A stretch of DNA of 64,000 nucleotides, taken from NCBI GenBank assembly GCA_009767595.1, contig VSDK01007345.1, forward strand, positions 94,921 to 158,920. The letters are read 5' to 3'. The notes under the pieces are model-generated. The model ran no database searches, was not told the DNA's origin, and was given only the letters and a program-made list of their open reading frames with translations. A program made the position numbers and the translations under genes. Positions 33,614 through 45,474 of the stretch are shown piece after piece. Position 1 is the first letter of the stretch. Each line of letters opens with the position of its first letter. This DNA is from Symbiodinium kawagutii. Its lineage: Eukaryota; Sar; Dinophyceae; Suessiales; Symbiodiniaceae.

Positions 33614-35018
33614 GTGCTGGGTGCTGGGAGCTGTTGGAGGTACTCAGCCCATGGTTGGGAGGGGTTGTATCCATGAATATCCATAGGTTTTTCAAGGGGG
33701 AGCGGCATATTATCAATAAGTTTTTCCGGAAAAAACGGGGGAGCACTGCCAGGAGATGCCAGGAGTGTTTCAAGCAGATCGGAGTTTGTTGGATTGTTTT
33801 TGCAAGAGGTGACTTTTTGTGCACCTGAAATGGATCCATGACAGTGGAATTTCCCGAAAACTGAATTTTAGAAAGGGCTGGTTATCTTTTCCGAACAGGG
33901 CAGTGCTGCTCCGTACATTCAGATTTGGGGCAAGCAGGGCCGGACTCATGACACCACCATGGACCCATGGTCACGAATCGGAGGGAATTCGTAACAGCTT
34001 CGTGCCGCCGAGCGCTGAACTAACCATGGAGTAACCGTTAATGCCAACCCTGGATTAGTAAACCCCTGGTTGATGATCATAGGGGGTATCCTCTTAAAGC
34101 TTTGGTTTCCCATTGAAATGGTACCCCCCAATGAATAAACCCAGGGTTTAGCTTCATCCTGGGTTAAGATTAATGCCCATGAATCAGCCATTCATTAAGC
34201 TGAAAAGGCTCGTTTTTTGAGCAGATCAGGGTCACCATTTGGGGGGGGGGAGAATATGACGTGCTGGCAACCATTGGTAAAGAACCAGGGCCAATATTTG
34301 GTGATATCTCAAGACATAGGGGTACCCCCATATCATCCACAGATGTGACAGCTTTGTGGATTCCCAAACTGCCTTGAGAAATCCCCCCTATCTTCCTCAT
34401 GATGCTGGTTGCTGCTGCTGCTTATTCGTTTATATTTGGACGGTCAACTGATCCATGGGGAGACCAACCACCCGAGGCCGAATCGCTGAGACCGGTGGAC
34501 AGCCACTTGTCGAACGCACGGCTGTGGTGAGGGGTGGGTGGTAGCAGCTGTTGCGTGCCACGAAACTACCGTCCACGAGGGTTGAGTCATGTTGATTATC
34601 ATCGGGTCTGACTGAGAAATCATGTTTATGATCGGGCTTGATTGAGAACCAACAAGCCCACAATAACAGCCAACAGTACGAAAATACATACAAAAATGTC
34701 AATCAAACCCACCAACTACTTGACATCTTGTCGAAGCGGCAGATCAAGAGCCGGCACACCATTGACAACCACAAGCGTGACCATAGATATAAAACCATCA
34801 AGAATCATTCATAAATGTTCATTAACATCATCAACCATGAACAACCAGCATTAACAACCATTAGCAACCGCTATTAACCATTAGATAACCATTAACAACC
34901 ATTAACAACCATTAATTAACAACCATTATCAACCATAGCCACATTTCAAGTTTCAAGGCCATCAATACCCACCGTTCACGTGACGGCCATCGCTTCCCGT
35001 ATCGCCTCGGGGTCACAG
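33614..35018. other. Intron with a diverged family B element
   Basis: A diverged inverted-repeat element at 34300-34388 (TCTCAAGACATAGGGGTACC versus CTTGAGAAATCCCCCC). 34690-34940 is AC-rich (AACCATTAACAACCATTAAC). No firm exon. Confidence 0.5.
34300..34388. mobile_element. Family B inverted-repeat element (copy 1, diverged)
   Basis: Left end GATATCTCAAGACATAGGGG, right end CCTTGAGAAATCCCCCC; shares the TCTCAA...TTGAGA arms and the GGGGTACCCC motif with the better copies. Confidence 0.4.
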
Positions 35019-35066
35019 CTCCCAGGTGCAGTGCCCAGCAGTTGCCTCTACAACAGAAGCTGGGCG
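35019..35066 (+). CDS. Short exon next to an element insertion
   Basis: After TCACAG the frame reads PRCSAQQLPLQQKLG; GT donor at 35067. Only 48 bp, but helix-like. Its 3' edge overlaps an 11-bp direct repeat that flanks the family B element beside it. Confidence 0.45.
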
Positions 35067-35074
35067 GTGAAATG

Positions 35075-35179
35075 GGTGCTTCTCAAAATAGGGGTACCCC
35101 TAAATCATCCATTAATAGTCATTTAGTAGTAGTAAACCAGCCATTTTGGGGGTACCCCTATTTTGAGAAACCACCAAAT
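35075..35179. mobile_element. Family B inverted-repeat element (copy 2)
   Basis: Left GGTGCTTCTCAAAATAGGGG and right CCCCTATTTTGAGAAACCAC are nearly perfect inverted repeats. GCGGTGAAATG occurs at 35064-35074 and again at 35180-35190. Confidence 0.8.
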
Positions 35180-35190
35180 GCGGTGAAATG

Positions 35191-36448
35191 ATGGTGAAAT
35201 GATGGTGAAATGGCAGATGTAGTGATTAAATGTGATGAATCTAGTAGTTAATCGCGATAAAGATACTGTTGTAGTGGTTAAGGATAGTGATGAATGATGG
35301 TGAAATGGTGCGTCCAAGTGGTTAAAGTATAAGTGTGGTAAATGCTGGTGAGATTGTGGTTAATCACCATTGGTATAGTCTGAAAGGTGGTTAAAGGCAA
35401 GAAATAGTGGTTAAGGGCTGAACTGATGGTTTACCTTAGGTTAATGATGGTGAATTGGTGGTTGATACAGTGGTAAACAGGCATTAACGATTTTCAAATA
35501 GTGGCTTAAGGATGGTTGAATGGTGGTGAAACAGTGATCACTGTAATGTTTGTCATAGGAGTTACGAGTGGCCGCGTACACTTGGTCCCCCCGCGGATGC
35601 AAGGAAGGACAGGTTGAGAGTGGCTAATAGTGGTTAATACAGTGGCCAATAGCCATTAACAAAAACACTAGTGATTTGAATGTTGTCAAAAATGGTTCAA
35701 GCATGGTTGATGTTGGTTAATGGCATCTAAGGATGGTGAAAAATGCTTCGTGATGGCCTCACCATGGCGCAGACAGACACATCATGTATACATGCATGTG
35801 TATTTATACATGTTTCGAAACATGCACAGGCATGCATCTTTTCTTTGTATGTTGAGAATGCACGTTTTTTTACTACATGTATGCGTTGGATCCAAGCTCT
35901 ATGAGAAATCCCAAGGATCAACCATGATAAGTCATCATGAACCCTTCTTAGGCATCACCACACCACCCTCATTCACAATCATTGCAAGCTGTTGAATTCG
36001 ACATGAAGCAGTCACGTTAACCGCCATTCAGGATCATCAAAAGCTCTGACAACTGTGGCAACCAACATTGACCATTGTCACTCACTATCAGTACACAACC
36101 ATCATTACAAACTGTCAAAACCAACATTGAAATTGTTATTCAACCATCAAAATCAACAGAAAAAAAGATGATAAATCACCATCACTAAGCATCCGTTATA
36201 AGATGCCGAAGCCAATTAATAAACCATCAGCACTCCTCATCATTGACCATGAAAATCAGCATTAAACATCAACGTTCACCGTCATCGAACCATGAAATCC
36301 GCATCAAACGCCATCATTCAACACCATTAATCAGATTCATCATTTTGACCACGAAAATCAGCATGAAACATGACCATTCACCACCACTAACCATGAAAAT
36401 GGGCACTAAACATCGTTCACCACCATTGACCATGACACATGTCCACAG
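35191..36448. other. Intron: TG-rich then AC-rich
   Basis: 35191-35560 and 35620-35760 are rich in GGTGAAATGATGG/GGTTAA; from about 35930 to 36430 the strand bias reverses (ACCATGAAAATCAGCATT type). A weak exon-like patch is at 35560-35615. Confidence 0.6.
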
Positions 36449-36533
36449 CTGGTGGCACCAAGGTGACAGCAGCGTTGGCAGCGCAGCACCCCGAACTGCG
36501 GCGTATCCACCCAGCAGCTGGGCGAACGAACTG
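36449..36533 (+). CDS. Exon candidate
   Basis: After GTCCACAG the frame reads GTKVTAALAAQHPELRRIHP then AAGRTN; GT donor at 36534. Helix-like and GC-rich. Confidence 0.5.
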
Positions 36534-36929
36534 GTGATGAGTGGAGCATCCATGGGTTGATTCAGGGTGATTGTTTCCCCTCTGATTTGGTTGGTCATTG
36601 TGATGGTTAATATTATGATGGGTGGTCCATGGTTGATATTGATGGTTGGTCCATTGGTCATTATGAGTCATTAATATTTGGTGATTGTTTCCCTTATTGA
36701 TGGTTACTACTTGCCAAACCTTTGGTTGATCATTTGGTGATTGTTTCCCCTAGGTCCATGGTTAATATTGACGGTTAATCTCAGGGGAAATGAATATTCC
36801 CCATGAGTCATTATATTCCCCATGAGTCATTATTGATGGTTAATATTGACCCATACCCATAAAACGAATCGTGGGGCAATCAGTTTGGTAACCCAAATCC
36901 GTCCAGTCCCGTTCTGAGCGGTTTCCAAG
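36534..36929. other. Intron, TG-rich
   Basis: TGGTTGATATTGATGGTTGG-type repeats to about 36850, including two direct copies of ATTCCCCATGAGTCATTAT (about 36788-36832). No exon seen. Confidence 0.55.
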
Positions 36930-37010
36930 CAACAGCACGTGGAGATGATGGCCGGCCTGTTTGTGGCTGCCGGCTGGGGCACGCCATCAGGACACGACCA
37001 AGAAACGCTC
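36930..37010 (+). CDS. Exon candidate
   Basis: After TTTCCAAG the frame reads QQHVEMMAGLFVAAGWGTPS then GHDQETL (27 codons), with a GT donor at 37011. Confidence 0.5.
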
Positions 37011-38909
37011 GTGACCTATTGATCCTCATGTAACTCATGTAGTAGACCATGAAGCACATGCTCTATTCATCTTTATTCTGGGCTTATCATTGTTGTTGAA
37101 TGTTGCTGATCGTTTTTTTGGTTTCCTCTTTTGTCATTCAGCCATATCCAGTGCGGTGAGTTTGTCAATGATTGCAACGACCATCAGAGAATGCCAACTG
37201 ATGCGGCAACCAAAATTGATTTGTCATAGCTTCAGTGCCAGCAACTGCTTCAGCCACTGGGGTTGCAGCTGTGGTTCTCGTTCCTGCTGTTGTTCTTCCT
37301 GTTGCTTGTTTTCTTTTTAGCGTTGTATTTGTCTCAAGGTATGGCGGCAGCAGTGCTTGTTTGTATCCATGTGCGCTTAAATCCGTGATGGTGGAATTAT
37401 CTTAAACTGCCATCACTTTATCCCTAAATAGGTTGCGATTGAACATCAAACGTGGGAAAATGTTTTTGATTTTTTAGTATGAAAAAAAAACCGCTGCCGC
37501 ACAAGTCGCCATTTGAAAAGACACAACCTCACCTGCTAAGTCCGACAAACCAGGATGAACCGTTCATGGTCATGATGTATCAACATATTAACCACATTGA
37601 ATCAGTGATATTATCAGCATTAGCCAATCCATCATTTATCATGAACTGAAACTGATCATTATAAATGCTATCAAGTATCATTATGAGTACAACACCTGCC
37701 TCCGCCAAGCGGTTGGTATGCGTGTTAGGGCCCAACCAATGCGAATCCCTGGCAAAAAGATATGAGTATCATTGATCAGCATTAACCAACATGAAAACGC
37801 GACGAAACACTGTCAAAAAGTAATTATGCAGGAATGATTGCCCATCATTCCCGATTGCCACCCCCTGAAAACCATAATGAATCATCATTTGCGATCATTA
37901 ACTATTGTGTAATCCTCGTCGATCTATTATATGGCATCGGCGGACCATACTTTTAACCATCATTGTTATCTATCATTATCAGCCACCATCAACACTTATT
38001 GCATATCAACACTCCTCAACCATTAGTAAATGAACAACTAATCAATTGACGACTAACAGTATCCAATAGTGATGGTTGATGAACAAGAAGATCAACCAAT
38101 TCACCAATCATCCATTATCATTGATGACCAATTATCCATCATTTCAACCATTACGAACCACCATTGTCCATCATTGTAAGCCATCAAAGTATGATGATTG
38201 TTTGGATAGATGATCAGTTATGGATCAACCACTGATGATTCATGGATGATCCATCCAACTAATCTCCATCAAAAATAATGATCAAGTATCCATGGGTCTA
38301 TATCCATTAAAAGCCATGGTCAATAAGTGTAGTGATCAACCAATCCACCAATCATCCACCATTCCAACCAGTAAAAACCACAACGGTCCATCATTGTTGG
38401 CCATCGTGGCTATAGTGGTTAGCCATTAATGGTTTTATTATCCATGGCTTCATTAGTCTACCAATTGAAACCACTATGTCATCGCACCATTTTCCATGAT
38501 TCAAACCATTCAAACCACCACTGTTAGCCATCAATTGTTCACCGTCAAAACCATTGAAACCACCCCGAGAATTAGCCATTGCTATTATCCATTATTATTA
38601 TCATTACTATTAGCCATTATTAATTAACCATGGTTGGCCATGGTAAGCTGAGATCCACTATTATTGACCAATAGTATTTTGGTTTCATTACTATTAGCCA
38701 TGGCTAATAGTAGTATATAGTAATGGCTAATAGTGGTCAATAGTAATGATAGTAATGGTTAATTTACTATTTCCATGGTTAGCCACGGTAAGCTATGGCT
38801 ATCGTAATTAATGGCTAACCATGGTTGATTATTATCAGTACTATTAGCTATAGTAATAGCCTACCCATTGAAACCACCATCGTCCATCATCTTTTGCCAT
38901 CAAAGCTCC
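37011..38909. other. Long intron
   Basis: 37011-37500 is moderately repetitive; 37860-38580 is AC-rich (CCATCATT, ACCAACC types); 38620-38800 contains TAATGGCTAATAGTGG repeats of the opposite bias before the next exon. No firm exon. Confidence 0.45.
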
Positions 38910-39070
38910 CACTCGCCCGACTCGATCGCACTGCCAGGCCCCAACAGCGTCAGTGCGGACCCGGAAGCGAACCCGAACGCGACGTCTCGCTGGACAGGGC
39001 AGGGCCAGTGGTGAGGGACTACTGCGCGCAAGCGCCGCGGGACGGACTCCAGACCTGCTGGAAACGTTGG
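38910..39070 (+). CDS. GC-rich exon candidate, frame uncertain
   Basis: GC-rich island between AC-rich (left) and TG-rich (right) intron halves, as for other exons. The frame reading RDVSLDRAGPVVRDYCAQAP is preferred, but all plus frames are partly open. Confidence 0.35.
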
Positions 39071-40089
39071 TGAAAAGTGGTTGGTTCATGCCATTAGTTG
39101 ATTGATAGTTGTTAGTGATGTTGGTTTATGATGCTTCACTATATTTCCCTGGCTTGCAACACGAGATGCCGATTTTATAGCGGTCACAAGGCCTAATGGT
39201 GTTCAAAAAATAAGGGATCATCACCGACAACAGTGGTTAAACAATTACTGGTTGGTGGTTTGATTTATATTTGTTTATTCCCTCTCAGCAGTGTTTACAC
39301 GTGGTTGTTAGCTTGACAAGTGTATTTTCCGTAGCGGCGGCTCATCCACGAACAAGTACATGATGGCGTGTGACCGTTAATGATTTGTGAATGGTTTGGT
39401 ATCCAGGTCCATCAATTGGTTGGTGATTGCAATAATGGGTACTCATGGCTGCTTCATATCAACAATTCGAAAAGCTAACAATGGGAAGAAATGGCTTGGA
39501 ATTGATATGAATTAACACGTTTTGACCATAGTGGTTGGTGACAGTGGAATGAATCATTGCGTTTATTCACCTGTAGTGGTTGATAATCATCAATCATGGT
39601 CTAGAATGCTTAGCAAGGGCCGGTAAAGGTGTAATATAGCCATAATGGATGCTAAATACTAGGCAAATCGGTGGCTCGGTGTTCAATGGTTGGCAGGTAT
39701 CAGTGTTAACGACAATGGTTGAAGCTGGTCAATCAATGGCTAGTGGTTGATTCATGATGGCTAGTTACCATGGCAATGTTTGCAGTTTACCATGGGTGAT
39801 TGATTTTAATTTCATAGCTAACGTTCAATGAAGCTGGCTACTCATGGTTCCCTCTGCCAATAAATGATACTTGAGACTGGCCACTGAAAGCAGTCAATGA
39901 CGACATTGTGATGAAAAGATGGGTTACAGTAAGTAATCGTCGATCATCATCGATCATCAGCAATCATCAGCAATCATAAGCAATCATAAGCAATCATCGA
40001 TCATCAGCAATCATAAGCAATCATCAGCAATCATCAAGTTCATGAATCTCATCAAGTTACATATCCTTCATCATTCGATGTTGCTCCAG
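39071..40089. other. Intron: TG-rich, then ten-base tandem repeat
   Basis: TGGTT-rich from 39075; a family A left end at 39248-39350. 39945-40045 is a tandem array of CAATCATCAG/CAATCATAAG units immediately before the next exon. Confidence 0.6.
39248..39350. mobile_element. Family A element (copy 4, right end decayed)
   Basis: Left end CTGGTTGGTGGTTTGATTTA and the internal TTATTCCCTCTCAG are present; the complementary right end is not recognisable. Confidence 0.35.
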
Positions 40090-40140
40090 GATGGGGCCAT
40101 TTGAGCAACAAGAGGCAACCAGCCAGGACTGCTGCAACCG
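40090..40140 (+). CDS. Short exon
   Basis: After GCTCCAG the frame reads MGPFEQQEATSQDCCN, ending at a GTAGTG donor at 40141. Sits exactly at an AC-rich to TG-rich switch. Confidence 0.45.
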
Positions 40141-40734
40141 GTAGTGTTTTGGTTGGCCAGTGAGGATTACCCTATGGAAAACTAACCTTGCGATGGTAAA
40201 TCCACCATTACTAATCATTTGTGATGGTTTACCTGAAAAAAATTGGGAAATATCTACCGCTTATAACGGTTTGCCCACAGGGGTGATTTCTAGCTTCCAC
40301 CTTAGTTGACCACGGATTCCTGGCAGCTGCATGGCGTGTGATGGTTGCTGGCGACTACTGATTGTTCATGCGAAAGCGTAACATGATTACGAATATGATT
40401 CTGAGTACCTAAGCTACATTGAGGATCATTAAGCTAGATGACTGCCATAATCATGTGTAATCATGATCCATGACTATCAGTAAGCTCAATGACTTTCATA
40501 TCCATCGTAGGTCCGTTTCTAGGAAATTGCTCTTCCATGTGCCATGTGCTGCTCAGCTGGGGGGTGCCACATCGGCAGGGTTTGGATCGATGGCTGAAAA
40601 ACTCTTGGAGATGTTGATCTACGCACGCGTTGACACGACAGCTTGGTAGATGTTTTGGAAGCGAATTTTTGTTGTGACATTGGTATGGTGTTTCCTTAGG
40701 CACTGCTGATTGGTGCTTAGACATTGGTATGATG
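40141..40734. other. Intron
   Basis: Mostly TG-rich; an open stretch at 40530-40640 (LFHVPCAAQLGGATSAGFGS) is a weak exon candidate. Confidence 0.3.
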
Positions 40735-41130
40735 GTAGGCACCTGCCATTCCCATACATTCTCGTGCCAATCCCTGCACAGGGCCACCCATTCCCAACGC
40801 ACTGAGAAGATTCACAGCGCCCTTACACTCACCCAGAAAAGGTCATTTGCTTTGGTTTTAGCTAGCCATGGCTCAGGTAGTGCCCCCAGCTACGGGTCGA
40901 AGATGTTCAAAGGTCATGACCGAGTCTCTGGTTACACTGGAGGGTGTTGAATTATTAGGTCCTTCTCATCGCATCCATTGCCTTAACCTGTCCCCAACTT
41001 TACCTGCGAAATTATGGTCGGGACCTCATGCGCAATTGTGGCCGGCACGACGGTAATGAGCCGCGTGGCAGGGGTGCGGGACGCACAACAGCCGCTTGTC
41101 CTGACGACACCCTCCGGATGGCTGCAGCAA
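40735..41130 (+). CDS. Exon candidates, low certainty
   Basis: 40735-40947 is open and reads SLHRATHSQRTEKIHSALTL; 41014-41130 is GC-rich and open in two frames (AIVAGTTVMSRVAGVRDAQQ in one). Splice sites were not determined. Confidence 0.3.
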
Positions 41131-41146
41131 TCACCCTGGCTGGTAT

Positions 41147-41256
41147 CCACCATTTCAAGGGATGATTTCCCAGGGTTTTCCGGAGAAAATTGTGAACTTT
41201 CCGAACAAAATGGTGGATTTTGCAGCCAGCCATGTTAGTTTACCAGAGGGGATCGC
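41147..41256. mobile_element. Family D dispersed repeat (copy 1)
   Basis: Shares CAGCCAGCCATGTTNGTNTACCAGAGGG-like right end and the CCCAGGNTTTTCC block with 56530-56622. Terminal structure is not clear. Confidence 0.45.
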
Positions 41257-42240
41257 GGTGACCGCAATGGATGGAGAGAGAGGGAGAGAGAGAGTGGTCG
41301 ATGATCGCCAGGTCAATAAAAGGGATAGAAAACCTGCAGGGGAAATAGCTGGGCTAACAACCATTGATCTGTAACCAACCAACTAAATCAACAAAGGTTG
41401 GATTTTCGAACAAGAACAGCTGGGCGAATGGTCCAGCTACCATGAGCCAGCCAGGTTCACTTCCATGATTTCTGATGGGCAACTGCGATCTTAATTGGGG
41501 AACCTGGAGAATAGGATAGGATTGGGAATTTATTTTGGGATTAGCCAAGGAGAACGCCATACTAGGTCACTAATAGCCAGTATACAAATATCACTCGCGC
41601 TTGTATTGATCACTAGCTTACAGGAGCACTAACGAGTGACGATTGCAACTTCCCAGGCATGCTAGGGAATGATTCCTGTCCAAAAAATGAACGACATGGT
41701 AAACCGGGCAGATGGGCATGGTCGTTGACGGTATGAAAGCCAGTTTTCCAGATAAAACAACCAGTATGATGCGGGAAAAGCTGGCATTTTCCTCTGGTAA
41801 AGCCAGTTAACCATCTATCAGAACCACTGGAAAACCTGTGGTAAACCCATAGCTGGCGCCAGTTTTTTGGTGGTTCGCTTGGTGATGCAAATGGCATCCA
41901 TGGTCCATGCCATCTCTCAGGTGCACCCAGCACGGCAGCAGCCGCCCCGTCCGGACCTTGGACGGAGTTGCAGTGGTTGCTATCGCTGACATCAGATACT
42001 TGTACCATAACATCTGACATGATGCCAGGCACACCCTACCAGATATGATTATGATTGTTGATGAAATATATATATATATATCAGTTTAAAACAACTTACT
42101 ATTACTGTTAGTGGTTATAACCCTATCAGTTATAGCTATAACACATGACATAACCAACACGATCTAACACGCCACATGTGCAACTACGATGCTACCCCTG
42201 ACGATGCCGTCCTGGTTCGCCAAGCTGTGTGAGTCGCCAG
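41257..42240. other. Intron with weak exon candidates
   Basis: GAGAGAGA run at 41275-41292. A GC-rich open patch at 41921-42000 follows a CTCTCAG acceptor but two frames compete. 42190-42226 (ATPDDAVLVRQA) is followed by a strong GTGTGAGT donor. 42060-42080 is a TA run. Confidence 0.35.
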
Positions 42241-43142
42241 GTCCAAAGTCGAAACTGCAAGGCGCAAGTCGGGCCATGTCGAGTGGTCCCTGCCCGGGCA
42301 ATGGGAAATCGCCAGTTGCGTAGCAAAACCCCACTGGAAATCAGCCACTGTAGAATTTCCAGCTAGGCAAATGAATTTGAGTGATTCAGCTTGTAGGTGG
42401 TTGATCAACTGATCAATGATGGATCAGCTAGTGACGATAATTTTTGATATGCCATTGTCATTGACCACGCCATGGTCTTTCCTCGTCATTGAGCGCTAGA
42501 GCCAGTGAAATCAATGACTATCTCCATATTATGCATTGTCACAATCACTCATTTGCACATCGGGGATGGTTTGATTTGAGATTCTATCTACTCCAGCATG
42601 GGTATATTATATAGCCAGTTCTTATCAACCATCATGAACAACCTTGCGATTGACCAGCATCATCGATGTGAACCATGTAGTCAACCATATAGTCAACCAG
42701 GTTTCACCCACTAAGCTATCATCATGAGCATCACATCATCTACTCCAACATGGCTACCCATGAACCATTGCCAACCATGCGGTCAACCATAGCCAACGAT
42801 GCAGTCAACTGACCAAGTTACCAGCCAAGTTTACCCATTGTCATCCAGAGACTGTGGTCCACCGTATGGTCAACCATAATATAAACCAGAATATAGCCAA
42901 CCATAGTCTATATATCTGAATATTTCATTGGTTTATATCGGAATTGTATTTAAGACCACCATTGCCAAGCATAATCTATACATCTGAATATCGTCAACTA
43001 ACCCTTATATTCCCAATTGCATTGTTGGGTATTATCCCTTATAGTAGTTAACCATAGTTATTCATTCAGATCCATGACCACTCTGACTCAACCATGGAAC
43101 CGGAAGATGTCGTCATCCGCAGCATCATCCATAGCAACTCAG
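42241..43142. other. Intron, AC-rich toward its 3' end
   Basis: From about 42600 to 43090 the sequence is ACCATAGTCAACCA-like, then the next exon follows. No exon seen. Confidence 0.5.
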
Positions 43143-43235
43143 CATCTCGCCCCGTTTCGCGCGCCAGTGCGGCACCGCAAAGTGCTGCGGATCTTTTCGC
43201 ACAGGCAGAGGCGCGAAGCCGCGCTTGCGCGCTCA
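43143..43235 (+). CDS. Basic helical exon
   Basis: After CAACTCAG the frame reads HLAPFRAPVRHRKVLRIFSH then RQRREAALARS. GC-rich third positions. A GT donor is not obvious; a GC donor is possible. A competing frame (MEPEDVVIRSIIHSNSASRP) is also open from 43094. Confidence 0.45.
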
Positions 43236-43783
43236 TAGCTATGCACGACCCCAAAGCTATGGTTGGATATGGCTGGTTTATTAGAACTGGTTCATGTAAA
43301 GGATGAGGACTAGGGGATGAATTTAGAAACGCCCATGTGGCTCAAAAGTGAATCTATGGTTCATAGCTATGGTTCATAGCGATTTGGGAAAATGATGAGA
43401 AATGGCAATCTATGGTTTACAGCTATTCCAACCGTTCGTTGGAAAGATTGACACGAGCTGGAAGAGTTGTTTTGGTCTCCTTTTCTGGTGATGCTTCCAG
43501 CTTTTCGTGCCGGCAACGGGCTGAGAGGCAAGAATGTTCACAGTGAAAACCAAGCCCATTCATCGCTTGCTGCTTTGCACCCGCATCCATGGCATGTGGT
43601 CAATAGTCGGTTCGGGGTTGGCCCATCAATATGGCCACGCACCCTATTCTGAGAAACACCCCAGTACTGCTCATCAACCCTTCCAATCCACCATCCTTGG
43701 TGGTTGCCCCTTGGAACCCATCGGAACCGATAGGACTCCACCATCACCGCCAGCATTTGCCTCGCTACGTCAGCTGCCACCAG
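43236..43783. other. Intron
   Basis: TG-rich first part, then mixed. No firm exon. Confidence 0.4.
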
Positions 43784-43860
43784 GCTCTTTGCGAGTCCCA
43801 ACACTTTGCGGAAGCTGCCGAGTTGTTCAGGTCGCTGCACCGGCCAAGGGATCAGCTGCA
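43784..43860 (+). CDS. TPR-like exon
   Basis: After GCCACCAG the frame reads ALCESQHFAEAAELFRSLHR then PRDQLQ. The pattern matches the first helix of a tetratricopeptide repeat (A-x-x-x-x-x-F-x-E-A-x-x-L). Donor may be GTCGCTG at 43831 or a non-GT site farther on. Confidence 0.6.
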
Positions 43861-44233
43861 GAGTAGTAGCAGATGAGATCATTTATTTAGTTTATCAACT
43901 AATCTGCTAATCATTAAATGATTTATCAGCTAATTGGATGATTTGTAATGTAAAACTAAACTAATCTTCTTAATGTCAAACAGATAGTAGCAGATTTATC
44001 AACTCAAATTTTGAATGCCAAACGCTGCATTTGGCAAAAAATCTTCAAGATTCCTGGCGAAATAAATCGAAATAGATCAAAGAATCTTCCAACCATGACT
44101 GATTTTTGATCTGATGAATTGTCCATTCCAACATGATCCAATATTGGACATATACAGCTTGGCATGACTGATTTGTCCAGTCCTTCTACCATTTCGTTCC
44201 CTTCCCAAGGGGACGTCCAAAACGGGCGCTCAG
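43861..44233. other. Intron
   Basis: AT-rich sequence with TAATCATTAAATGATTTATC-like direct repeats at 43885-43945. No exon seen. Confidence 0.4.
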
Positions 44234-44369
44234 GATGGTCCTGGCAGCGTTGCGCGCCAGCGATGAGCGCGACACCATGCGCACGGTCGAAGCGGAGGTC
44301 TGGGCACATCTGGGCGTGGCCATGCAGCGGGGAGCCCCAGCGGTGCGCCAGGAGCTGGGGATGGCCATG
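44234..44369 (+). CDS. TPR-like or HEAT-like helical exon
   Basis: After GGGCGCTCAG the frame reads MVLAALRASDERDTMRTVEA then EVWAHLGVAMQRGAPAVRQE, with GT donor at 44370. Nearly all third positions are G or C. Paired helices fit the TPR-like exons around it. Confidence 0.65.
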
Positions 44370-44383
44370 GTTCGCTTGGATTG

Positions 44384-44660
44384 ATGGGTTTTGGATGGAT
44401 GAAATGGTGGTGTTTCAATGTTTTTCATGGTTTCTTGATGGTTTTTTGGTGGTTGCTGATGGGTTTTGGATGGATGAAATGGTGGTGTTTCAATGTTTTT
44501 CATGGTTTTTTGGTGGTTGCTGATGGGTTTTGGATGGATGAAATGGTGGTGTTTCAATGTTTTTCATGGTTTTTTGGTGGTTGCTGATGGGTTTTGGATG
44601 GCTGAAATGGTGGTGTTTCAATGTTTCTCATGGTTGTTTGATGGTTGTTGATGGGTTTTG
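44384..44660. repeat. Intron minisatellite, ~64-73 bp units
   Basis: Four head-to-tail units containing GATGGGTTTTGGATGGATGA and GGTGGTGTTTCAATGTTTTT, starting near 44384, 44457, 44520 and 44583. TG-rich like the other intron 5' halves. Open frames across it are artefacts. Confidence 0.85.
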
Positions 44661-45044
44661 GGTGGCTCAAATGGTGGTTTTCTGATGGTTGGTGTTCGTT
44701 GTTGATTGTTGAGTGTGTCGCGATCTTTGCAAAGATAGTCAGCTAATATTCTGGACCGCCCTTACGCCACTGCAATGAGATTGCGAAACCCTTGGTGCAG
44801 GAACAAGTGCAAATCCCTTCATTTCCAGAAGAGTTTCCACCTTGAAACAGTAGCATAGCAAGAGTAGAAGGCCACGAACAGGCGAAAAGGCCAAGCAAGA
44901 GCAGGACAGGTCTGCTGTTTGTGGATGGATTGTGGTGCATTGTTGTGACGGAAGCCCAGCAAACCCTTCATATTCCTTGGTGCTAGTTCCTTGTTGCTAC
45001 ATAGTAGGTTGGTGGTCCCCATCGCCACCTTCGTGGCAGCCAAG
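44661..45044. other. Intron
   Basis: TG-rich at first, then mixed sequence. A minus-strand open frame here is not supported. Confidence 0.4.
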
Positions 45045-45183
45045 GTCATTGGATGACATCGCTGCAGCCATCGAGAGCTACAGCCAAGCCGTGCGCATGG
45101 ACCCTTCGCTGCACGTGTGTTTCGCCAACCTGGCCACGCTCTACATGTACCTCGAAGACTTTGACAAAGCTGAGGCCTGGACT
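45045..45183 (+). CDS. TPR exon
   Basis: After GCCAAG the frame reads SLDDIAAAIESYSQAVRMDP then SLHVCFANLATLYMYLEDFD and KAEAWT before TGA. This is a textbook TPR: A-I-x-x-Y-x-x-A-V-x-x-D-P followed by the next helix A-N-L-A-x-L-Y. There is no GT donor before the TGA; a GC or GA donor (GCTGAGGCC or GACTTG) is possible, or the exon is terminal. Confidence 0.75.
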
Positions 45184-45443
45184 TGAACTCCGCACTGGCG
45201 ACAGTTGTGAAGTCTTGAGTTGCTGATGGAAATGCTGATTGTTGCTGTTACGGCTCTAGGGCCGATGTTATCCATTCTGTGTATCGGTTGTTTGCGGCGA
45301 TTTCTTTGCATGGTATTCGTGCATTTGTATGCATGGGTTTGTTTACCAAATGTTGGATCTCAAAACAGCATCGAGAAGAGGAAATTGTCAATCAACTAAA
45401 GTTGTAGACTGATATATCAACACAGGCCGCGGCAAAGGTCACC
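45184..45443. other. Intron or spacer
   Basis: Unique-looking sequence without exon signals. Confidence 0.35.
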
Positions 45444-45455
45444 TTCTCGTACAGC

Positions 45456-45465
45456 TTGGCTCAAG
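45456..45465 (+). other. Relict spliced-leader 3' end
   Basis: TTGGCTCAAG equals the last ten bases of the dinoflagellate spliced leader, with CGTACAGC before it resembling CGTAGCCA. It ends 9 bp before the ATG of an intronless ORF on the same strand. Confidence 0.6.
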
Positions 45466-45474
45466 CAGTTCTGT

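Noticed and set aside
39945..40045. Regularly spaced short repeats that could suggest a CRISPR array
   Set aside because: The 10-bp units are contiguous with no unique spacers, in a eukaryotic intron.
44381..44587. ORF reading DGFWMDEMVVFQCFSWF repeats
   Set aside because: Product of the ~64-bp intron minisatellite; no splice context.
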